Source of the DNA: Firmicutes bacterium UBA5389
GTDB lineage: Bacteria > Bacillota > DTU025
Direction of reading: 5' to 3'
DNA: 5,971 nt
Assembly (NCBI GenBank): GCA_002409965.1
Contig: DHON01000004.1
Span: 1 to 5,971 of the forward strand
A program made the translations under genes and the position numbers. The notes beneath the pieces were generated by a model. That model had not been told where the DNA came from and made no database searches. It was given only the letters and a program-made list of their open reading frames with translations. This document shows positions 1 through 5,472 of this stretch, in pieces. Each line of letters opens with the position of its first letter. Within the stretch, counting starts at the first letter, position 1.

Positions 1-150
1 GATCTGCTCTTCTGTATTCTCGCTGACTGTCGCAATGAAGTACGATGGGTTCCAAACATGGTCGCCCCATAATTGAGAACGGATTTCGGGATGCGCTTTC
101 AAGGGCAATCGTGCAGAGACACCCTTTAGTGCCAAGTCATCCGCCCATTG
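1..150 (-). pseudogene. tnpA: IS200/IS605-family transposase TnpA, C-terminal fragment, cut by window edge
   Basis: The minus strand reads in one open frame from about 231 down to base 1. Its part below about 150 is recognisably the second half of a Y1 (HUH) transposase of the IS200/IS605 type, which mobilises single-stranded DNA. The visible hallmarks are LKGVSAR (about 129-109), then LWGDHVWNPSYFIATV, matching the family pattern LWGGHLWSPSYFVATV, and then a segment beginning SENTEEQI that would lead to the helix with the catalytic Tyr. That helix lies beyond the left edge. Upstream, this frame loses similarity to the family. Another minus-strand frame (about 184-140) reads PVHIYAMLS, weakly like the HVHLLLS strand that carries the HUH motif, which suggests a frameshift plus loss of the first His. 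No N-terminal third or start codon can be identified. It is probably a decayed copy. The family call is confident; its being broken is less certain because the rest is outside the window. Confidence 0.8.
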
Positions 151-221
151 AGAGCATAGCATATATATGGACGGGAACAGGCAATTGCAGTCTATTCTGA
201 TAGTTCTCGCACAACATATGG

Positions 222-261
222 CGCCGCTTACTCACGACTGAAGTCACGAGTATGCGCGGCG
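222..261. repeat. Imperfect dyad symmetry between two IS remnants
   Basis: An inverted repeat occupies the gap between the IS200/IS605 and IS66 fragments. The inner part (230-251) has arms ACTC..GACT and AGTC..GAGT, symmetric except for two central-arm bases. Outside it, CGCCGC (222-227) faces GCGGCG (256-261), offset by one base. It could be a subterminal hairpin left by an IS200/IS605 element, or an unrelated palindrome. The symmetry is visible directly; its role is inference. Confidence 0.4.
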
Positions 262-263
262 AT

Positions 264-710
264 TCAATCAAAACCCCGCCGGGCATGGGCCCAACACCCC
301 ACCAGGGTCACACCGGGGATTCGCTGGTAGCCTTGATATCCGTCTACGTGAAGGTAGCCCTCGAACCCGTTCAGGAATTCCTGCGGAACGGTTCCGGATC
401 TTGTAGGTCTGTAGTCATACAGCACTATCGGCGGGCCTTCCTTACCGGTGCGGAAGAGCCACAGGTAGGACTGCGACTCTGGGGGCCGATCCGGTTCGCG
501 AAGCACCTGAAGGGTGGTCTCGTCGGCGTGGACGATATCCTGCTCCAGCAAACCCTCGTGCATCCTGTTGTAAGGGGGCTTGAGCCACTTGTCCGCCCCG
601 TAGATCATCCAGTTGGCCAACGTCTGTCGAGAGAGCTCTACCCCTATACCCATATTCAGCACCCTTGCCGAACGCTGTTGATGGTTCTGCTGAGGGCTTT
701 CTCGGCGGGG
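264..710 (-). pseudogene. IS66-family transposase (TnpC) internal fragment
   Basis: This is the middle of the DDE transposase of an IS66 element. The frame is open from 710 down to the stop at 264. Similarity is clear from about 655, with GVELSRQTLANWM, then RMHEGLLEQDIVHADETTLQVL carrying the first catalytic Asp (HADETT). YLHVDGYQGY follows, with the second catalytic Asp, and then CWAHARR. A TGA comes two codons after that motif, so the third acidic residue and the C-terminal domain are missing. The N-terminal helix-rich region and zinc-finger-like segment are also missing: upstream codons 663-710 are only weakly similar and then hit a stop. IS66 TnpC is normally around 500 residues, and about 130-145 remain. 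A GTG at 660-662 could be read as a start but falls mid-domain. No accompanying tnpA/tnpB genes or terminal inverted repeats were seen. The element is dead. Confidence 0.88.
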
Positions 711-938
711 TCAGGGGCCATGGTGGGCCAGGTAATCCGGGAGCTTGGGATAGTTGAAACGATCGATAACGTGGTGACAGGGATTCACGTCCTTGCCATG
801 CTCATCAACATCCTGATGGGGCGCACCGCTCTTTACCGGGTATACAACTTCTACGAGCTGCAGGACGTGCCTATCTTGTTCGGGTCAGAAGTCGAACTCG
901 AAGCGCCCAACGCCGTTTCTTGCCTGAACCAGGTTTAG
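705..938 (+). pseudogene. DUF4277 (IS1634-like) transposase, N-terminal fragment
   Basis: From about 708 the plus strand encodes the N-terminal DUF4277 domain found in IS1634-type (IS4-superfamily) transposases. ELGIVETIDNVV is followed by VLAMLINILMGRTALYRV and then FYELQDVPILFG, matching the family pattern of LGI-ETID, LALVINIL-GR-PLYRV and FF---D--LLFG. Similarity stops around 890, and the frame ends at a TAG at 936-938 with no trace of the DDE catalytic domain that should follow. The most plausible start is ATG 720 or 681. The same frame is open upstream to 252, but that part is merely the complement of the IS66 remnant. The whole 252-938 frame is therefore a chance fusion across an IS junction near 700, not a real 228-residue gene. 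The domain assignment comes from remembered family motifs; the catalytic part is lost, so no activity is expected. Confidence 0.75.
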
Positions 939-1218
939 GAAGTCTTCCTGAAACAGCAAAGAACCTTCACGGAACTCTACCCTCTGCTGGTATTCGATGC
1001 TTGACTCGCTCGACCGATATTCAAACACCAGCTCAGACTGGGGTAGGTACCTGCGTACGGCAGCCGCCGTTCTCAGCGAAACAAGCGATGCATAGCAGAG
1101 TCGCCCGCCTATTCGTTTCAAGCGCCAAGTCGGCAAGGAACCGGGCTCCGGGTTCGATTCGCAATGATAGGAGATTCTCTATGTGACAAGGAATACAAGC
1201 TCGAAAGGAGTAATTGAT

Positions 1219-1251
1219 ATGGGGTATGCTCGCCAAGGGGCACATCTCTGA
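1219..1251 (+). CDS. Possible 10-residue leader peptide upstream of the ABC transporter operon
   Basis: An ATG at 1219 sits 8 bases after a strong AAAGGAG (1204-1210). It opens a frame reading MGYARQGAHL before TGA at 1249-1251, about 70 bases ahead of the ATPase gene. Just upstream, another Shine-Dalgarno (AGGAG, 1169-1173) lies 7 bases before an ATG at 1181 that is followed at once by TGA, a minimal start-stop frame. Such short translated frames can regulate downstream genes through attenuation or ribosome stalling, but no run of repeated codons, terminator or anti-terminator pair is evident. It may equally be debris of an eroded gene. Speculative. Confidence 0.2.
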   Translation: MGYARQGAHL

Positions 1252-1309
1252 GGTGGCCATGTATCCATGCCCACGGTACTCCCATAACCGAGGAGGAGTC
1301 AGAGGAGAG

Positions 1310-1314
1310 AGGAG
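1310..1314 (+). promoter_or_regulatory. Ribosome binding site of the ATPase gene
   Basis: AGGAG lies 8 bases ahead of ATG 1323, at the end of a purine-rich tract with two further AGGAG copies. The spacing favours ATG 1323 over the in-frame ATG at 1332. Confidence 0.7.
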
Positions 1315-1322
1315 CGATTGCC

Positions 1323-2432
1323 ATGCAAGGTATGGTATCAGTCAAGAATCTGGTCAAGACGTTTGCATCCAAGGACGAAACAGTAACGGCTCTCGATAAT
1401 GTGACTCTAGCCACCCCTGCCAATAGGATTTTGACCCTTCTGGGGCCCTCCGGATGTGGGAAGACAACGCTCCTTAGGTGTATAGCCGGGCTTGAGTCTC
1501 CCGTATCAGGGGAAATCTCCATTGGCGGCGAGGTGGTGTGGTCGAAGGAGCAGGGCATATCCTTGCCTCCTGAACGCCGGGGCATTGGGATGGTGTTTCA
1601 GTCTTACGCCATTTGGCCCCATATGACTGTCTTTGGAAACGTGGCGTATCCACTTGAGATTCGCAGAACACCGAAGCAAGAGATCCGGGAACGAGTCAGG
1701 AAGATCCTTGACCTCGTGAAGCTGAGCGGTTTCGAAAATCGACTGGCGACTAAGCTCAGTGGCGGACAGCAGCAAAGAGTGGCCCTCGCCCGGGCGCTCG
1801 TAGCCGAACCCAAAGTGATCCTCTTTGACGAACCCCTAAGCAACCTGGACGCGAAACTACGTGAGAGCACGCGCCAGGAACTCAGAGACTTCCTCACCGA
1901 GCTCGCCATTTCCGCTATCTATGTGACTCACGACCAGGTGGAAGCCCTGACGATTTCAGACCACATCGCAATAATGCGCGGGGGCGTGATAGTCGAACAA
2001 GGCACGCCCCAGGACATCTACCTTCGTTCTAACAATCCGTTCGTGGTGGACTTCATCGGCAGGGCCAACTTCCTGGACGCGACGATCAAGGGCTACAAGG
2101 ACCAACACCATGCCATCGTGTCTTGCGCCTTGGGCGATATTGTGTGTAGCGCCCCGTCCGACCTTGTCATCGGAACCAAGGTGACTATCTACACTCGTCC
2201 AGAATCCTTCGAGGTGGCGCCGCCTTCCTCCGTCCCCACGGAAAACGAGTTCGAGGGTACCGTCACGAGCCTTCTTTTCGCCGGGGAAGCGCACGAGGCC
2301 GAAATCTTGGTTGGTGGAGCTCGCATACTGGCAAAGCTCAAGTTCCACATCCCGCTCAAGAAGGGCGAGAAGGTACGACTGCATGTCGACCGCGAGTGGT
2401 GCCGCGCGCTTAACCCAGGGGAGGAGGCGTGA
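1323..2432 (+). CDS. ABC transporter ATP-binding protein, FbpC/PotA-type with TOBE domain
   Basis: This is the cytoplasmic nucleotide-binding subunit of an importer. It is 369 residues long, the normal size for the iron/polyamine/aminoethylphosphonate class (CUT1/Fbp-like). It hydrolyses ATP as a dimer under the fused permease encoded next. All motifs are intact: A-loop aromatic F14, Walker A GPSGCGKT (41-48), Q-loop Q93, signature LSGGQQQR (145-152), Walker B VILFDE (165-170, catalytic Glu170), D-loop SNLD (173-176) and switch His203. After about residue 245 comes a C-terminal regulatory region typical of TOBE domains, with the RPE motif (TRPES, 291-295) seen in PotA/FbpC/MalK relatives. The start at 1323 has a good AGGAG. 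The gene's stop is 2 bases before the likely permease start (or overlaps an alternative one), so the two are translationally coupled. It lacks an adjacent binding-protein gene on its own strand. Substrate cannot be read from an ATPase, so no specific symbol is given. Its being an ABC importer ATPase is near certain. Confidence 0.96.
   Translation: MQGMVSVKNLVKTFASKDETVTALDNVTLATPANRILTLLGPSGCGKTTLLRCIAGLESPVSGEISIGGEVVWSKEQGISLPPERRGIGMVFQSYAIWPHMTVFGNVAYPLEIRRTPKQEIRERVRKILDLVKLSGFENRLATKLSGGQQQRVALARALVAEPKVILFDEPLSNLDAKLRESTRQELRDFLTELAISAIYVTHDQVEALTISDHIAIMRGGVIVEQGTPQDIYLRSNNPFVVDFIGRANFLDATIKGYKDQHHAIVSCALGDIVCSAPSDLVIGTKVTIYTRPESFEVAPPSSVPTENEFEGTVTSLLFAGEAHEAEILVGGARILAKLKFHIPLKKGEKVRLHVDREWCRALNPGEEA
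2417..2427 (+). promoter_or_regulatory. Ribosome binding site of the permease gene, decides between two GTG starts
   Basis: A very strong AGGGGAGGAGG lies in the last codons of the ATPase gene. Its GGAGG core ends 1 base before GTG 2429 but 7 bases before GTG 2435. The second GTG therefore has normal spacing and is preferred. GTG 2429 would overlap the ATPase stop by four bases (GTGA), also a common coupling arrangement. Confidence 0.6.
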
Positions 2433-2434
2433 CA

Positions 2435-4126
2435 GTGCTCGAACGTCAATCTCGTCTTCGCATGCCGCTGGCGGGGATTCTCATTATTGTCGTGGGCGCG
2501 TTGACCATCGGCCCTGTTTTGATGCTGGTGATAGGCAGCTTCTCCAAGGGAATCGGAGCGATTGGGGCATTCACGACCGACAAATACGTCGCCGCCTACA
2601 CCGATCCCACACTCCCCAAAACGCTCCTGAATACAGTAATCTTCACCCTCGGGGCCGCGTGCTTCTCAACAATTCTGGGTGGTCTTCTTGCCTATCTGAG
2701 CGTTCGGACGGATATCCCGTTCAGCGGCTTGTTCCGGGTCCTTCCGATAGTGCCCATGATGATTCCCCACGTCCTGTTCGCAGCTGCGTGGATAGCGTTG
2801 CTCAACCCGACCAATGGCATGTTGAACTTATTCCTCAGAAACCTGTTCGGGCTCTCAAGCGGGCCGTTCAACATCTACTCCTTAGGAGGGATGATCTTCC
2901 TTGAAGGGATGCTTGATCTGCCCGTCACCTACCTTGTGATCTCGCCCGCCATGTATTCGTTCGACACGACGCTCGAGGAGGCTTCCCGAGTTAGCGGGGC
3001 GTCGAACCTCTACACTCTGCGCAGGGTCACATTGCCGATACTGAAACCCGCGTTCCTAGCCACGTTCACTCTGGCTATCATCCGGACCCTGGCTGCGTTC
3101 GCTATCCCGTCCATGGTGGGGATGCCAGGACGTATCCATATCCTGACTACGCACATATACCGGATCATATCGGTAGGTTGGTCGCCCGACTATGGCAGGG
3201 CAGCAGCGCTCGGCCTGATTGTGCTGGCAGCATCCATTATCCTTGTCTACTTGTATCGGCATCTCATCTCAGAGGGTTCCCAGTACGTGACTGTTACAGG
3301 CAAAGGATACCGCCCCACTGTGGTAGAGCTTGGCCGGGCCAGGTATCCCCTGTTCATTCTGTGTATTGTGCTGTTCTGCTTCCTGGTGGTTATACCTTTG
3401 GCCACCCTCATTTACATGTCATTCCTGCCCTACTCCATGGTGCCCAGCGCGCGCGCTGTTAGCATGATGAACCTGCGCAACTGGCATACTGTCCTTCGAA
3501 ACTCCGTCATAGTCCGGGCACTCAAGAACTCCGTTTTCCTGTCTATTGCCGGGGCTACTCTAGGCATCGTGCTGTCCCTATTCGTAGCCTACGTTGTGGT
3601 CAAAGTGAAGAGCAAGGGAAGTGCGCTCCTTGAGTCTCTCTCGTTCCTGTCCTTTTCCTTCCCGGGCATGATCATTGGCGTAGGATTCATGTGGTTCCTA
3701 GTAAGGACTCCCCTCTATGCGACCATCTGGGGACTCCTCGTAGCTTATGTGGGCACCTACTTGCCCTACGGCGTCCGCCCGCTCCGAAGCGCTTTCATGC
3801 AGATAGATGAAGAGCTTGAGGAGTCGGCGCGAGTGTTCGGCGCGAGTTTCCTGCGGGCGCTGAATGACATCATAGTGCCCCTTCTCGCTCCTGGTGTCGT
3901 GTCTGCATGGATCCTGATGGCCTGCATGTTCATCCGTGAGTTGAGCGTGTCTGTGGTGCTGTCGCGTCCAGGCACCGAGGTGTTGACAGTCGAGATCATG
4001 AAGCTGGCCAATGATGGCCTTTGGGGCCAGGTGGCCGCTCTGGGGATTATCATGATAGGCCTTTCCACTGCACTTGTGATTGTGGCAAGCTTGCTGCGCA
4101 TCCCACTGTCCCATTCGGAACAATAG
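2435..4126 (+). CDS. ABC transporter permease, fused two-domain FbpB/AfuB-type
   Basis: This is an integral membrane channel of the importer, about 563 residues from GTG 2435 (565 from GTG 2429). Two homologous binding-protein-dependent transport inner-membrane domains are fused in tandem, so one polypeptide supplies both halves of the channel, as in iron(III)/FbpB, thiamine ThiP and some aminoethylphosphonate systems. I count about twelve hydrophobic spans, near residues 11-35, 65-88, 99-123, 150-173, 205-228, 255-278, 304-329, 364-389, 401-423, 428-446, 484-508 and 531-554. Each half carries the cytoplasmic EAA loop that docks on the ATPase. The first begins EEASRVSGAS with LP 16 residues on; the second begins EESARVFGAS, ending in VP. 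The linker near 280-303 is polar. It is co-transcribed with the ATPase gene and followed directly by a hairpin terminator. Both domains look complete. The fused architecture is certain from sequence; substrate is not. Confidence 0.95.
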   Translation: MLERQSRLRMPLAGILIIVVGALTIGPVLMLVIGSFSKGIGAIGAFTTDKYVAAYTDPTLPKTLLNTVIFTLGAACFSTILGGLLAYLSVRTDIPFSGLFRVLPIVPMMIPHVLFAAAWIALLNPTNGMLNLFLRNLFGLSSGPFNIYSLGGMIFLEGMLDLPVTYLVISPAMYSFDTTLEEASRVSGASNLYTLRRVTLPILKPAFLATFTLAIIRTLAAFAIPSMVGMPGRIHILTTHIYRIISVGWSPDYGRAAALGLIVLAASIILVYLYRHLISEGSQYVTVTGKGYRPTVVELGRARYPLFILCIVLFCFLVVIPLATLIYMSFLPYSMVPSARAVSMMNLRNWHTVLRNSVIVRALKNSVFLSIAGATLGIVLSLFVAYVVVKVKSKGSALLESLSFLSFSFPGMIIGVGFMWFLVRTPLYATIWGLLVAYVGTYLPYGVRPLRSAFMQIDEELEESARVFGASFLRALNDIIVPLLAPGVVSAWILMACMFIRELSVSVVLSRPGTEVLTVEIMKLANDGLWGQVAALGIIMIGLSTALVIVASLLRIPLSHSEQ

Positions 4127-4138
4127 GCGAGAATGCAT

Positions 4139-4176
4139 AACAGGCTGGCTTCCGCAAACCCGGAGGCCAGCCTGTT
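4139..4176. terminator. Hairpin terminator between convergent genes, probably bidirectional
   Basis: A near-perfect inverted repeat, AACAGGCTGGCTTCCG facing CGGAGGCCAGCCTGTT with a six-base loop (4155-4160), gives a 16-bp stem with one G-T pair. It begins 12 bases after the permease stop and ends 24 bases before the binding-protein stop. The plus-strand product ends in a short U run (GTTTG) and the minus-strand product in GTTAT. The position between converging genes suggests it ends transcription from both sides, although the U tracts are short. Confidence 0.85.
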
Positions 4177-4200
4177 TGTACTCGCTCATCCCTAGTATGC

Positions 4201-5223
4201 CTAGAAGATGGTCCTGAACACTTCAGACCAACGTTGAATTTCGTCGTCGGAGAGCTCTCGCAAGGGTATCACGTTAGCCTTCCTGATGTCCTTAATTGGC
4301 GGATAGACATCCTTGTAAAGCACCCACTCGCCTACTTGTTCCGCGAGGATGCGAGAGGAATCCTCTGAGAGCCAGAAATCAACGAAAAGCCTGGCGGCGT
4401 TGGGCCTTGGAGCGTTCTTCGCAACAGCGATTCCTCGCGCTGACCCCATGAGAGGTTCGTTCTTCAGCTGTGCCCAGCCGAGGGGAGCGGGGGCCTTAGT
4501 CACGATATACTTGGGCATGGAGATCCCGATAAGCTTCTCGCCGGTTTCGATAGGCCCGGGGGTAGGCCCAAAGGAAGCCACGAACATGGGATTGTTCTTG
4601 GCCAGCCCTCGCAAAAACTCCTTCCATTCGGCCTCGCTAGAGAACACGTGCTCCTTGAGGCCCACCAGCCACGTAATGGTCGTTGCGTGAGTTATGGGGT
4701 CGGGCATTACGATCTTGTTCCGCCATTTGGGGTCTGCCAGATCCCGGTACGAGGTGGGTACGTCCTGCGGTTTCACCAACTCGGTATTGTAGATGAGAGC
4801 CACTGCCTCGATCCCGAACTGCTGAATCATCCCATCGGGATCCTTTGACCAATCAGGGTACTTCTCAGCCATCGGCGACACGTACTTAGCCAGAACGCCG
4901 GCTTGTTTCAGAATCTGCAGTATTGGTATGGGCGCCTGGAGCACATCGGCGGCCAATCGCCCAGCCTGGAACTCGGTCTGGACTGTGGGGACATACACTG
5001 CCGTGGAAACCCGGTTGTACTCTACCGGTATGCCGTACTGAGACTGGAATGCCTTCATGACCGGCTCTATGCCGGTGATGTTCGCATAGAATACGGCTTT
5101 CCCTTCCTTTTTGGCATCCTTGAGCAGCGGATGTTCACTGCCTGACGCCACGCCTAACACCATGGTTAGGATGATGCAGCACACTGCCGACAGACGAACC
5201 AGACTCCTTGGCCTTATTCGCAT
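4201..5223 (-). CDS. ABC transporter extracellular solute-binding protein, FbpA-like
   Basis: This is the substrate-capturing subunit of a Fbp-type importer, 340 residues. I choose ATG 5223. It is preceded at 11 bases by AAGGTGGTG (5235-5243) and opens a clear Sec signal peptide with an arginine-rich n-region (MRIRPRSLVR), a hydrophobic core to about residue 24 and likely cleavage near GVASG/SEH. A longer frame from 5340 would put 39 non-signal residues in front and is rejected. The mature part has family hallmarks: KKEGKAVFYAN (39-49), VEYNRVSTAVY (67-77), EFQAGRLAADVLQ (84-96), YNTELVKPQDVPTSYRDL (145-162) and DPKWRNKIVMPDP (164-176). The adjacent Tyr-Tyr pair of iron-binding FbpA is absent; the matching stretch reads ISMPKYIV (234-241), with one tyrosine at most. 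No lipobox cysteine follows the hydrophobic core, so the protein is probably soluble and periplasmic. It converges on the ATPase/permease operon and presumably serves it. Substrate is unknown; iron, a phosphonate, an organic acid or a polyamine are all possible. Confidence 0.92.
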   Translation of the reverse strand: MRIRPRSLVRLSAVCCIILTMVLGVASGSEHPLLKDAKKEGKAVFYANITGIEPVMKAFQSQYGIPVEYNRVSTAVYVPTVQTEFQAGRLAADVLQAPIPILQILKQAGVLAKYVSPMAEKYPDWSKDPDGMIQQFGIEAVALIYNTELVKPQDVPTSYRDLADPKWRNKIVMPDPITHATTITWLVGLKEHVFSSEAEWKEFLRGLAKNNPMFVASFGPTPGPIETGEKLIGISMPKYIVTKAPAPLGWAQLKNEPLMGSARGIAVAKNAPRPNAARLFVDFWLSEDSSRILAEQVGEWVLYKDVYPPIKDIRKANVIPLRELSDDEIQRWSEVFRTIF

Positions 5224-5472
5224 CTTCGTTTCCGCACCACCTTTTGTTAATGTCCAGGAGGACCTCAGAACATGACTTCGGCAACTAGCTAAGGTTTCCT
5301 GCCTGTCTTGCTGCGTATGCCCAAGGCTTCCGCGGTTCATTTGGCTCTCGTGTAATCTTCAGTCGATAGATAGCAGTTCTGGTTTGGTACGTACCCTGAC
5401 CGCTTGACTGCCCGCCTGCACAACAGCAAGTGTCGAGCAGTGAGAAGCCGAGGCTGAGGCAAGGGGCCACGT
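5224..5472 (-). promoter_or_regulatory. Leader/intergenic region upstream of the solute-binding protein gene
   Basis: About 250 bases lie between the stop of the pRiA4b ORF-3-like gene and the binding-protein start. This must contain the latter's promoter if it is expressed independently. The ribosome binding site is at 5235-5243. A perfect 10-base palindrome, GGTACGTACC, sits at 5386-5395, about 165 bases before the start codon, and a short dyad GTCC-AGGA-GGAC lies near 5252-5263. Either could be a regulator site. I did not find a confident -35/-10 pair, a strong terminator for the upstream gene, or a known riboswitch core such as TPP, T-box or SAM. Frames open here on either strand look like chance. 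Confidence 0.4.

Larger units (their letters stand above)
939..1322. other. Intergenic region with no recognisable gene; leader of the transporter operon
   Basis: I recognise no protein family here. A minus-strand frame (885-1136, TTG start, 83 residues ending RFEFDF) and two plus-strand frames across 920-1186 are all open. They compete on opposite strands, and none has a good ribosome binding site or a familiar motif. They may be remains of a gene broken by the IS insertions. The right part (1165-1322) looks like an operon leader, with well-formed Shine-Dalgarno sites at 1169-1173, 1204-1210 and 1310-1314 and a purine-rich run at 1290-1315. I found no convincing sigma-70 promoter with both -35 and -10 boxes, nor a riboswitch consensus. 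Confidence 0.5.

Noticed and set aside
885..1136. Minus-strand 83-codon frame (TTG start)
   Set aside because: It has no Shine-Dalgarno, no recognised motif and overlaps the DUF4277 fragment. Plus-strand frames in the same stretch are equally open, so I kept it only as part of the intergenic description.
1135..1165. tRNA-like T-arm (GGGTTCGATTC)
   Set aside because: The sequences flanking the loop do not pair into a 5-bp T stem, and no acceptor stem, D-arm or anticodon arm can be drawn upstream.
3698..4189. Long antisense open frames inside the permease gene (also 2311-2904 plus strand and similar)
   Set aside because: They have low-complexity, His/Arg/Ser-rich translations without family motifs, and lie wholly across a well-supported coding gene; they are frame shadows.
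5160..5223. Lipobox in the binding protein (LSAVC)
   Set aside because: The residue before Cys is Val, not Gly/Ala/Ser, and the Cys lies before most of the hydrophobic core, so it cannot be a lipoprotein cleavage site.
5224..5340. Upstream in-frame start for the binding protein at 5340
   Set aside because: It would place a 39-residue polar extension before an evident signal peptide. ATG 5223 has its own ribosome binding site.
5224..5472. Riboswitch (TPP, SAM or T-box) in the binding-protein leader
   Set aside because: No conserved core sequences were found and no terminator/anti-terminator pair was visible.
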